Assembly: GCA_029891385.1 (NCBI GenBank)
Contig: CM057235.1
Coordinates: forward strand, 10,349,001-10,413,000
From: Erythroxylum novogranatense
Lineage: Eukaryota > Streptophyta > Magnoliopsida > Malpighiales > Erythroxylaceae
Reading direction: 5' to 3'
DNA length: 64,000 bases
Of the stretch, positions 49,126 through 60,200 are shown in pieces. Under the pieces are notes generated by a model, which was not told where the DNA came from, searched no databases, and saw only the letters and a program-made list of their open reading frames with translations. Made by a program: the position numbers and the translations under genes. The stretch's first letter is position 1. Every line of letters begins with the position of its first letter.

Positions 49126-49578
49126 CGTGAAATTTTTTTTTTAATTTTATTTGGTATTAAATTGATCCGATTGTTCTGTTGTCAATTTCTTTCCCGTCCG
49201 ACGTCCGATTGACCTGATTCCAGAGGCATCGGATTCGTTGAACATTTAATTTCATATTATGAGAAAACGGAATTTTTAGACGGGAATTTGACGTAGCCCT
49301 ATCGATTTTAACATGTAAACACTGTTTTATTTAATTGAGGACCTATAGAGGTCCGAATTGCGCACCGTCAGCGCCTATGGATTTCTAATTTTTCATAGAA
49401 TTTTATTATGGGAAAATATTGAGTTAGGACCGGGAATTCATGAACATGCATATCTCATCAACATGAGCACAAATTTCATATTTAGTGACTCGTACTTTTT
49501 CGATTCATATAGAGGTCCAATTGGGCGTCGATTGACCGACGTCACAGAGGTTTTCCGACATTAGCTCGGAAGTAATAG

Positions 49579-50279
49579 GTGAGTAACCTAGTTGGTTTCT
49601 CAAATTTATGGTTGTTTACATGCTCAACGTGAATTACGTGCAAAAGTGAATTGAATGATCACTGTATGAATATTGGCATGTAATGTATGGGAATGTATTA
49701 TATGATTTTCTTGTCTTGAATGATACCGATATTGATAGATGGGCTTTATAGCCACCGTCTTGATCAACATCGCTATCTTGGGCTTTATAGCCATATCATT
49801 GATTCATCGATACACTTTGCTTTATAGCCAAACACCGTACATTCTTGCATCTTGATATCTTCGCATGCATAATTGCATGATCGAGATAATGGGCGTGCCC
49901 CAGTTGCTATTTTCTTGATAAGAGCTTGAGCTCTCATATTGTCTTGACCAGCCACGAGCCCGAGGGAAAATCCTTGACGCGTCCCATCTGAACATCGATC
50001 GAGCACTTGGGCACAATCTTTGAATAATCGGAAAGAGTCACATATGCATTGCATTTGCACAAATGACCGCTCGTGACATATCTTGCTTTCATAATGGTAT
50101 GAATTATTGTGAATGGTTTCATATTACGTAAATTATTCTTGATCGCCATCTTGGTAATTGATTATTCTTGTCTATCTTTGTCAGACGCCATGTGCGTAAT
50201 GCATGATTTGAGTGAACCATCGATGATGGTTTCTCACCGAGTTCGCAAAACTCACCCAAAATTTGCATTTATTTTTCAG
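49579..50279 (+). other. Intron-like segment, LARD 3' LTR
   Basis: Donor-like AATAG|GTGAGTAA at 49579; CTCACCC, T-rich tract and TTTTCAG|GTCTGAAG ending at 50279 (701 bp). Confidence 0.4.
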
Positions 50280-51580
50280 GTCTGAAGAATACCCGGTTGA
50301 CACGGAGTATATCTCACAGAGCGAGTAAAGGTTAGAGGTCGGGATCGGTTCGTTATGCGCATTAGTGTTTTAGTAAATTGTATTCCACAATCAACGTATA
50401 ACAAGGCATTGTATTTTCTTGAGCCATTGTGGTAGTAATATTTTCTTGCATTGGTGATTGTAATTATCTTGAATGACCGTAATAATGAAACTGGTTTTAT
50501 TGAACACGGATTTTAATTACTTCTTGTGTTTGCCGTGTGAGCGTGGAGTTAATGGCTAAAAAGAAAAGAAAAAAAGTATACTTGAATTTTAAATCGATGA
50601 TGTAATACGTCACTCTCGTGGGACGCGGACTCGGATATCACCAACGATATCGGGTTCGGGTCTTACGGTGTGGGTGTTACAACATGAAAATCCATTTTCA
50701 GAATTCAGCTAGTGGGCAATAAAGCCCAGTTTTATGCATGAAATTCAGTGTTATGTGGGTTAGTTAAGTCCACCAAAGAGTCACGTGCGTTGACCAAGAT
50801 AGCCTTCTCCCTTTGCCCGATAGTGGCATAGGATGTTCTTTTTGAACTCCTCGAAAGATATGACTACACTTGTGTAGCTCATCAATAACCGTGGACTTTT
50901 CAAACCATCGACTATGTGATTATGTGTTAGCATATGTTAGCAAGAATGATGAATGCATGAATCATGAAATTTTGTTGTTAGCTTGATGAATTTGTGAAAT
51001 GCAAGTTATAAGATTTGTTAATGAGAACATTGCAAACAGTATGAATAATGAATAGATTCAGCTTAGTAGTATAAATATAAACGTGTTACCCACGAGCGAA
51101 AGCTCACCCCCCCACTTTCCGTCCCATCTCCAGGTGAAGATCTGGATCTCGAAGAATGAGCTCAAGGCATACTCCAAGATCTTAGTGTTTTGTCTTTGTA
51201 TTTCATGATTTTGTTGTAAACAATGCTTTAGATGCATTTTGAGAAAATAGTAGCATTTTGGAAGTGTGTTTTGAACCATGTTGTAAAAGGGCTTGAAATG
51301 CCCACTAAAGCATTGTGAGCTACTTGTGTTGAATGTAAATGAAATGCATGAATTATGATTTACCATGGTCTTTCACAACCATTTATTCCCATGTTTAAGC
51401 ATAGTTCCAAAGTTGTATGGAATTGTTTTGAAATGCATGTGGGTAGATGAATGATGTAAGATTAAGTGAGATTATAGCATGTTGGGAGTGGAATGAATGA
51501 GTTGAGAGGTTTAGAAGTGTATATGGTGTTTGGAATAAGTCGAGAGAGTGTAGAGGTTAGGTTTTGAGTTACGGATAGAT

Positions 51581-51775
51581 ATAAGTCGACTTATGGGTCC
51601 CATAAGTCGACTTGTGAAGTTTTTGCATAATAAGTCGACTTTTTAGATAGATAAGTCGAGTTATTTTCCTCGATAAGTCGACTTGTTGGTGACAAGTCGA
51701 CTTATTTGCCTCGATAAGTCGAGTTGTTCAGTATAAGTCGACTTATAGGCTAATTTCCAGCACAGGTCGAGTTGT
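51581..51775. repeat. Cluster of AAGTCGACTT palindromes
   Basis: About nine copies of the 10-bp palindrome AAGTCGACTT or its one-base variant AAGTCGAGTT in under 200 bp, inside the split solo LTR about 420 bp from its end. Confidence 0.88.
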
Positions 51776-52197
51776 TAGTCAAGCGTTTTGAGCATTGTTA
51801 GAGGCCGAATTTGGTTTTGCAGTCTTCATGAGAGTTGTAGATCTAGATGTCTACTTTCAAATGGTGAAAGAGCGAACACATTCTGACCTATATATAAAAA
51901 GTTATGGTAATTGTCCCAAAAGAGTTTCAGTTTGAATTTGGAAGTGAGCATGGCCTATTAAATTGGGCATAAACCCCTCATATGACCTCCAAATGAGGTG
52001 AGGCTTGAACCATTAGCTTCCTAAGACTTGTATATTTCTTGCTACAGAAATTGGTATCGATTGGAGTTAAATTGAGGAAGTTTGAAATAAAGCAAGTGAG
52101 AGGTCAGTTAAGAGAGCATGTTTTACGATTCAGGAGTCGGATTCCGGAAACGGGATCCGACATCAGTTGGGCTCCGGGAGTGGGGTTCGACAATATC

Positions 52198-52726
52198 AAT
52201 CCCTATATGAGATAATTTTAGAGATCTCAAGTCAAAGGATCACTTATGCAATCATTACAATGAGAATTTTTATAGACATATAAGTAATGTTCCAAATGGA
52301 ATTTTTATATAGAGTCAATTTAGCGAATTTGTTTAACAAGCTTATAAGCATTTGTTTAAGTGTCTCTATACTTTAGCCTATAAGATCAACCGTTTCCTTT
52401 ATAAAGAAAAACATAATACGTGATATTTTTTTATACATTTTATTAATGTCCAATATGAATACGATAATGACTACGAACTATTAAAGAACAATACATAATA
52501 TAATTTGAATCTCATAATTATAATCTTATTATAATTTAATTTATAATAAATAATTATCACATAGATTTTATCATGTACATCTAAATAAGTACAAAATAAA
52601 GAATGTGTTTAAATTATTTTGTCACTAAATTACAACTAAAGTATTAGTTGTAGGGTATAAACTAACATGAACCATTTTTTATACTTTAGCCTTGACACTA
52701 TTTGCAAGTTTGAGAGTGTTAAAATT
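52198..52726. other. AT-rich intergenic stretch
   Basis: No gene or repeat recognised. Confidence 0.5.
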
Positions 52727-53126
52727 TAAAGCTATGTTTGATTAGATGCAAGGTTTTTAACGAAAAGAAATGTAATAGAATGGAATGAAATTGTTTGTAA
52801 TTGAATGGAATGTAACTGAATGTAATATTAGGACATTATTGTTTGGGAAGGATGAAAGCGTTCGTAATGTAACATAATTAAATATTGTTTGGATGAAGGG
52901 TTTATAATTTAATATAATATAAAGGTGTTTATCATTTTACATTCTATCCTAAACTACAAAAATTGAGGTTTTTTATTTTTACTGATTAGGATAGAATGAG
53001 ATGTAACATGAAATCCTCCTCGTTCATTCCATTCCATTCCATTCTATTTTAAATCCTCCTCTCAAACAATAGAATAATATTATATTTCTTCCTATTCTAT
53101 TAATAAACCCCCTAATATAGCCTAAA
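52727..53126. mobile_element. MITE-like element of about 0.4 kb
   Basis: The ends form an imperfect inverted repeat around AGCTATGTTTG on the left and CCTAATATAGCC on the right. Subterminal GGAATG-type words on the left (52760-52815) are mirrored by CATTCC repeats on the right (53025-53045). No coding sequence. This fits a small non-autonomous DNA transposon of hAT or PIF/Harbinger type; the target duplication is unclear. Confidence 0.45.
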
Positions 53127-53298
53127 AGTTTACGAAGGCCCACCAATGTTCCACCCAACCCGCAAAGCAATGTCCTCCTAAGCCTAGTGAACCAAACTTG
53201 AATTAGCATTAAGTTTGAAAGAGAAAAGATAACTGATAGCTACAAATTGTGCAATATTGAGGGTAAAGAGAAAGGGTCTTTCCAGAACTTAAGGTAAC

Positions 53299-53444
53299 TT
53301 GAGGGAGGACAGATCTTCTGTACCCCTTATTTTATACCCTCTGTCTATTTTTGAACTCAACTATCTAATTTATTGCATTGGATGGTTGAGATTAAAGGAG
53401 TACTGAGTAGGTACAGAAGATCTGTACCCATCTTGAGGACAGAT
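53299..53444. mobile_element. Small hairpin MITE
   Basis: A perfect 15-bp inverted pair, ACAGATCTTCTGTAC at 53309-53323 and its complement at 53411-53425, encloses about 90 bp. CTTGAGG...GGACAGAT occurs on both outer sides. The centre contains GGATGGTTGAGAT, shared with the hairpin at 53713. Confidence 0.55.
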
Positions 53445-53679
53445 GCAACTTAGCAATTGAAAGAGACATGAAATATATTAAGATGTCATAAAAGTTTATT
53501 TTCATTGGGCATATACGTAAATAAGTTTATCCCAAATTAGATTTACATGTAATGACATGTCAATTTTTCTTTCTTTTTTTTTTTATTTTTTTGAAATTTC
53601 ACGTCGCCAAATTATTAAAAAAAAACCACAAAGCATGACATGCTATAAAGTCTATTTATAATTACGTCGACTTAACGTT

Positions 53680-53889
53680 CAATGATTACAGTAGTGAGAT
53701 GAAGCGAGACCTGATCCTTTGGCCCAGGTGCTCTGGCCCTACCTTGTGCCAGAGGATCTCAGTCATCCATTTAAGTTAAATGGATGGTTGAGATCCTCTG
53801 GCACAGAGTAGGGCCAAAGGATCTGAAGGCAGATGAAGCTACCGCAAAATGGACGCAATTATGCAATGATTACAGTAGTGAGATGAAGC
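53680..53889. repeat. 26-bp direct repeats flanking a hairpin
   Basis: A perfect 26-bp repeat occurs at 53680-53705 and 53864-53889 (it begins CAATGATTACAG and ends GATGAAGC). The hairpin lies between the copies. Confidence 0.85.
53713..53823. mobile_element. Near-perfect hairpin, MITE-like
   Basis: Arms start GATCCTTTGGCCC and end GGGCCAAAGGATC, continue inward with TGCCAGAGGATCTCA paired to TGAGATCCTCTGGCA, and meet near the palindrome CCATTTAAGTTAAATGG. The left arm has about 13 extra bases. An RNA from either strand would fold into a long stem. Confidence 0.7.
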
Positions 53890-54282
53890 TACTGAGGACC
53901 TAAGAGAACAGGGCAAAATGAATGCATTTATGATAAAATCTAAGGGGCACTAGTCTTTTGATTCGAAATTCGCCAAGATTATTATTTGACATTCTCTTAA
54001 TTCACTCCTTTCTTTGAGTTCTGTATAATCCTAAAACAAGTATACCTTCAGTAGGAACAGTATAAACAATACAATTTTTGACACTTATGTTGGGAGTAAA
54101 TCAAGAAACACTCTACTCCATTAGATTAAACACTCAGTGTATACAGTTAAGCAATCATAACATAAGGCAGATTGAAGTTCCAAAACCCCCCAGAAGCGGT
54201 AATTTCCACTTTGAAGCTTTCAACAACTTGCATGCTCGTTTCAACTCCTAGTGTTGAAAGCATAGAAGAGATCTCCAGAAAC
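53890..54282. other. 3' flank and 3' UTR of IBR5
   Basis: Sequence downstream of the IBR5 stop codon. AT-rich, no other gene seen. The poly(A) site was not determined. Confidence 0.6.
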
Positions 54283-57200
54283 TTATGAATCCATTTGAAT
54301 GTCTCCCCCATTGCCATTTGGTGGCTTTGTTGCTAAGGTACTTTCAGGTATACTGCTTGGAGGATTCACTGCTCCAAACTGGAATTCGGTTGCAGTTACC
54401 TCTGGCAAAGGGCGGGCAAAGATAGAGGCTGCTCCTAGATTAGTGAAAGCAGGAGCAGCAACTGGATCATTAACCTTCGGGAAGCCAAAGCTAAAGGATG
54501 GCATATTTGAAGGTGGAAAGCCACTGTCACAAGACCCAAAAATCTTCTGCTCATACTCCTGCAATAGCTGGTAGACAGCTAGAAGTACAAAAAGCGAAAA
54601 TTCAGGCGTGGCAAAGCACTGTAGCTGGGAGAAAATAACTATCCAAAAACGAAGAGCTAATCTTTTGAAGAAAGAGGTGATATATGCATCATTTACATGA
54701 GGATCTCCACCCTAGAAGACAAACAAATACAATACAGCAAAATCGAAGGCATGTAAATGTTGAACACCATATCCCCATATTTGGTACTAGTCTCTTTAAC
54801 TTCATGATCCTTTTCAGGGAAGAGGCGTAAGCCAATTGACAATTGCATTCTAGAAAACTGCAGTTTAGTAACTCTCATGTGGAACTACGATATTCTAGGT
54901 TGAATCCTAGAACTTTAGACTTGAGTAACATGTCAGCACCTCAATCTGGGATTTAAATTACCAATGAACGTAACTGGTTTCTTTCTGCAGATGTGCAACA
55001 GTTGCATCTTGGGCACATACCTTGAGTTAAGTCAACAGATGGTCTTCGCTCTTTCACCCACTGGTAACTCTGTGACAGCCTCCATCCCTTAGACTTCATC
55101 AAGTAAGCCATTACAATAGCTGGAGACCTGCTAACAATTACATGGTTATAATCCCCAGAAACCTTGAATATCCTGGAATAACACAAGCAAAGCTTCAAAC
55201 GATCTTCAGTATCAATATCCGCTTCTGGGAACCACAATTAAAGGGGAAAATGTTAACGAGGAAGGAAAAAGGGAAAGGCAGGACAGTAATTCTACCTATT
55301 TCTCCCCGACATGCAATGTACAAGAACACGGCACTTGTCCTTCTCACATTGCTCTGTTAAAGAAGCAAATAAATGTATTATATTTAACACTAATATAAAG
55401 GTCAGCTTATCTTAAAATTAAAAAGTCAATACATCTACATTTTCAAGAATAGAACTGACAGAATGTCATAGAATAGAAGATTTAGGAGGGCTACTTTAAA
55501 TGTAAAATCCAGTGGTTTCCTTTATTTACAAATGTTTTAGCATTTGTTTCTTCATATTGCAGTTTAATGCTTAAATAAAAGCACTGATATTAATTGTTGA
55601 GACACTTTGACCTTGCTAATTTGGTGCAAACAGGCTCATCTTATTGTGAACAATGTATTGGACATTTATAAACATACAGCTTTTACACCTAAAAAGGAAA
55701 AAACAACCTTCCTAAATTTACCGCCTAAAATTACAGAATCCCACTAATTTGGGAAAATATAATCTTCACACAAACTAAGCACACCTAAGCCCCTGACCAA
55801 CAAAATCCATTTTCACACTCCCCTTAAGCTGGGGAATACAGATTTGTCATTCCTAGCTTACCAAGAATGCTCTGAAATACATGGGTACTTAGCCCTTTTG
55901 TAAGTACATCTGCATGTTGTCCTCCAATTGGAATATAAGTCATACAAATTAATCCAGTGCCATATCAATTTCAATATATTTTATCTGGTTACGTTGTACT
56001 CAATTATATGCCATATTTATCACTGAATGAGTATCACAGTTAAATCTCATTGGACCACTCCACCTTATCTTCAGGTCATCAAGCATAGTCTTTAACCGTA
56101 ACAGTTCACAAATCCCTAGCGCCATAGATCCAAATTCTGTTTCTGCACTTGATCTTGCCACAACATTCTGCTTCTTGCTCCTCCATCTTATAAGATTGCC
56201 ACAAAAAATGTACAATATCTGGAAGTAGATCTTCTATCAACTGGGAATTGATGTCAGGATAAGACTAACTCATTTATCTCTTTTGAAAATCTATTCAGAG
56301 TAGTCTAGAATTCTATAAGTAGCCTATAGATGAACTACTTGGGGATCATGCATAAATTGGCTTATTACATTGATCAAATATTCTACGTCTAGCCTTCTAT
56401 ATGGTAGATAAATGAGTTTCCAGTGAGTTAGCTTCACCAAGTTTATAGCTGGGATCTACAGGAGTTGGTGTCAATTTACAAGCTAATGTTCCCATTTCTT
56501 TTAAGAGATCAATTACGTATTTCTATTGGGAATGAGCTGCTTCAATTCCCAGAGATACTTCAAACTGCTTACTTCATTACTTCAAACTGTTAAATGAAAC
56601 ATTCTTTCAAGGCCCTCTCTCCTTTTTGTCATTGTCTGTCACAACTATATCATCAACATAATTTAACAATTTTGTAACTCCCCCTGAATTTGAATGTCTA
56701 GTACATATTATGATCACTTTGACTTTGTATCCTAATAGATATCATTAACAATAGCAAATTTTTCAAACCATGCCCTCGGTGATTGTTTAAACTATAAAGA
56801 GCCTTTCCAACTTGCAAAATTTATTACCTACCATCTTGTCACTGAATCCAGGAAGAATATTCATGTATGTTCCTTTTTCCAAGTTATCACAGAGGAATGT
56901 AGTTTCTACATCAAACTATTGTAATTCCCAATCAAAGTTAGCTATCAATGATAAAATGACCCTTGTGATGTTCACTTTTGCAATTGAGGCAATGATCTCA
57001 AGATAATCCACTCCATATGTATAAGAGGACCACTTAGTCACTTGTCCCACTTTATACCTCTCCAACTATCCATCAGCTTTATACTTCAAGGTGAATACTC
57101 ATTACATCCCACTGGTTTTTCCCCTTCGACAATTCTACTATCTCCTAGATTTTAGTTTCCTCCAATACATTCATCTCAAGTTTCATGGCTTTCCTCAATT

Positions 57201-60200
57201 CTCTTTTGGATAATGTCTAAATAAAATCCTAGGCATACGATAGTATTTAGATTAGTAAAGAAGGTTTTGTAAGAAGGTGAAAATCTACAGAAGGACACAG
57301 TGTAGGATAAAAGATACAAAAGCCACTTGGTAAACTCTTGGGTTCCTTTCCTCAAAGCAATAGGTAACTCACTATCATCATCCTGGGTTTTTGTTTCACT
57401 AGACATTTCAGATTGAATGGGTTCATATATCTCACTTACCGGTGGATGATTCGGAGCAGCCTGTCTTTGAGTTAGGATTGTTAGCTGACCTTCTTGGATA
57501 AACCATCCCAAATTGAGTTTTATCAATAGTAATTTTTCTATCAAATTGATCATTCATAATAGACTCAACACAAATAGGTTCCCTATTTCACTAAGATGAT
57601 TCTACCCTAGAGTGGACGATGGTAGGGATGATGGTGGTGAGAGAGAGATGTCAAACAATTTTTCTAAGTTATTCTCTTCAACCTTATCTTCCCTAGATAT
57701 AGACTTCAAAAGGCTAGAAATATGTTAGGCCTCAAGTTAGCTTTTGCTTGGAATACTCCATCGAGAAGAATCTTTAGAGAAGCCCATCTACTAATATTGC
57801 TATAGAGAATTAAAAGGAAAGACCAATCCAGATTTTGAGTTTATTTCCATTATGTTCTATTTTATTTGTTGTTACTATTTTTGCTGTTTTGTCTACTAGT
57901 ATGTTTCTAAAACAATGAGATGTCAATGTTGTTTGGATTTTTTTCAGACGTGTTTATAATATTAGATGCATGGAGAAAGGGTGCAACTATGAAATGAGTC
58001 TTATTTTGGTATTGGGATAGAGGCACGCCACAAAAGCTGTTATTCTCTTTTTTTTTTTTTAAATTCCATCATCATCAATAGAGGGTCAGCCTTGGAGCAA
58101 TTAGTAATGTTACTCCTTTGTGTCCGGAAGGTCATAAGTTCAAGTCACAGAAATAGCCTCTTTGTAAAATAAAAAAAGAAGGCTACGTACAATTGATGAC
58201 CCTCACCCGACCCATGCAAAGCTGGGAGCCTTGTGCACTAAGTTTGTCCTTTTTGCCCTTAATTCATCATCATCAATAACAACATCACCTTTCATCACCA
58301 GATCTTTCCATTTTCTCTTCTCTTCTCTTCTTTTTTAAGTTACTATTCCATTGAGTTTGTACCATTTTTGTTATGAGAACTAGTTCTTTCAATCTTCGGG
58401 GAATGCCAGCTATGAGGATGTAATATCAAATGGAAAGTATGCAGGAGAAATTACCAGCCATTGAAACCCACCTCACCCATTTAGATTCAACAATGTCTTG
58501 TCTAAATCAAAAACTTGATGAACTTACTCAGAAACTTGAGGAAGTGAACTTGAGGCCTAACAAAATAATAGGGTACATTAGATACGTAAATTTTCTTTGG
58601 AAAGTTGATGATAACATTTATAGCCCTTTTGACTAGTGAGTATCTTAAGAAGACATGCGACTGCTCTAGACTCCAATTTTCCCTGTTGAGGACTGCAAAC
58701 TTGAACAAATGTAGTACAACCCAAAAGCTTAGGCATAAGATTATCAGAATTTCTGGCATCTAGATAAAAGTGAGGAAGACAAGCTAGAGGAGTTTTTTGG
58801 ATCTAAGACAAGTGATGGCATCTTATGCATGCAGATGTCAGAATAGTTTCTGATGAAATATGCATGCTCTAATGGTGTTTAAAAGATGATCATTTGTCCT
58901 TTTAGAGACTCCATTTTGCTGGGGTGTGTAGATATAAAATAATTCATGGATAATGCCTTCTTTCTGAAAGTATGACAAATTTTTGCTAAAATATTCTTTT
59001 GCATTGTTAGAATGAAATTCCTTAATTTTAGTACCAAATTGATTTTGTGTCATACATTGAAAACGAAGGACAACATCACTGACATCTAAGTTATTTTTCA
59101 ACAAGAAAATCCACGTGATACAAGTGCAAATCAACGAATGGTACAAATCATCTAGCACCAATGATATTAGGGATAGAAGGACCCTAGATGTCACTATGAA
59201 TTAAATAAAAGGAGTATAAGTTCTTTTATTGATAATTGAAAAAGACACACAAGTGTGTTTGGCATAGTCACACATCACAATGAAAACTCGCTATAACTAT
59301 CCCTTTAAGAAAAGAAGGAAACATCTTTAAAGGGGTAAATAATGGATGAACCTAATGAAAATAATGAAACAAAATAACATCCTTTTTTGACGATGATAGA
59401 AGTGAAAAAGAAAGATTATTATCGCTAATAGATGATTGGTTTGAAGTTTTCATGTAATAGCACCCGTCCTTTTCCTTACCAAGTCCAATCCTCTTCCCCA
59501 AACCTTGTCCTAAAATTCACTAAGGCCTAAAAACTGGCTATACGGTTCATGTCTACAATCATTTTGTGTATAGAAACAAGATTACTGAATAACTTAAAAA
59601 CATGAACACTTTCTAATAAGATTGACAAGTTATATGCCTTCTATGCTAGCAACAGTGGTAACGGACCCATCAGCAACAATACAAGGAGCATAATTTCTAA
59701 ATTAATTGGACTAGTGGGTCATGTGGCATGTGGTGCCTAAATATATTACCTATAAATGATAAGGATTTTTGCAAGGCATTAAATCCAATTGAATAAGAAG
59801 GATTATCTGGAAGCAAAAATGAACAAAACACATATTTCTCCATTTGATACTTTATCAAGCTTACGAAGATTAGAAATAGGTTACGTGAGAGAGCTAATGA
59901 ACTTGCATATGATGTTTTACTTAGTTAAAACAGTAACTTTTTTTAGGTTTAATATCTTTGCTACTGAATTCGCCTAGTTGCTACAACTTTTCTTGATTAT
60001 TTTGAGTGATGTGGGCTAGAAGCCTTCTGTTGGTTTCCCTTATTGCTCCACTCGCTTGGAGGTTTACCATGCAATTTCCAACAACATTCTTTGGTTTGTT
60101 TAATTTCTTATAGTATATAGCTATCTTTGAGGTCTCTATTACCATATCTATTCTACACTCCTTTTGGTCAACTTAGCTCTTCGTGTTTCGTACTTTTATT

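Larger units (their letters stand above)
38800..50681 (+). mobile_element. LARD-type non-autonomous LTR retrotransposon, near-complete
   Basis: Two long LTRs (38800-42995, 4196 bp; 46500-50681, 4182 bp) start TGTAACATCCC and end GTGTTACA. They enclose a 3504-bp internal region with a primer site and a polypurine tract but no recognisable gag or pol. LTRs over 4 kb around about 3.5 kb of noncoding sequence match the definition of large retrotransposon derivatives (LARDs), first described in barley. The 5-bp flanks are GCATG (38795-38799) and ACATG (50682-50686), one mismatch apart. The AT-rich halves of the LTRs are nearly identical, which suggests a recent insertion. The element depends on proteins from another retrotransposon. 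Confidence 0.92.
46500..50681 (+). mobile_element. 3' LTR of the LARD element
   Basis: Matches the 5' LTR over its whole length. Differences are few in the AT-rich part (about 47090-48940) and dense in 49700-50600 and around CpG sites. Confidence 0.93.
38534..51133 (+). other. Intron-like segment inside the split solo LTR
   Basis: Donor-like TAAG|GTGGGTTT at 38534 and acceptor-like GCTCACCCCCCC, pyrimidines, CTCCAG|GTGAAGA ending at 51133. Without the nested LARD and one copy of its target duplication the segment is about 713 bp. An upstream donor-like CAAG|GTAAGC lies near 38308. Confidence 0.35.
37623..52192 (+). mobile_element. Solo LTR of a fourth long-LTR family, split by the LARD element
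   Basis: Two parts, 37623-38799 and 50687-52192, together about 2.68 kb. The outer flanks are identical (ATATC at 37618-37622 and 52193-52197). The left end is a worn TATTAGCCCC and the right end GGGGTTCGACA. The two parts give one continuous LTR layout like that of the 24453-27906 LTR: a purine-rich segment, two donor-like sites, CCTTTGCCC, a C-rich acceptor-like motif and a palindrome cluster. No internal domain follows, so this is a solo LTR. The nested element shows it is older than the LARD. Confidence 0.8.

Noticed and set aside
51581..51775. AAGTCGACTT repeats considered as a CRISPR-like or operator array
   Set aside because: The repeats are 10 bp with irregular spacing inside an LTR of a plant genome. 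They are kept only as a palindrome cluster.
54299..54574. 91-codon plus-strand frame
   Set aside because: It is the antisense shadow of IBR5 exon 5.
58430..58636. Coiled-coil-like plus-strand frame as a real gene
   Set aside because: It runs out of the 840-bp insertion into antisense copia sequence. At best it is a gag-like remnant, so it is mentioned only within that insertion.
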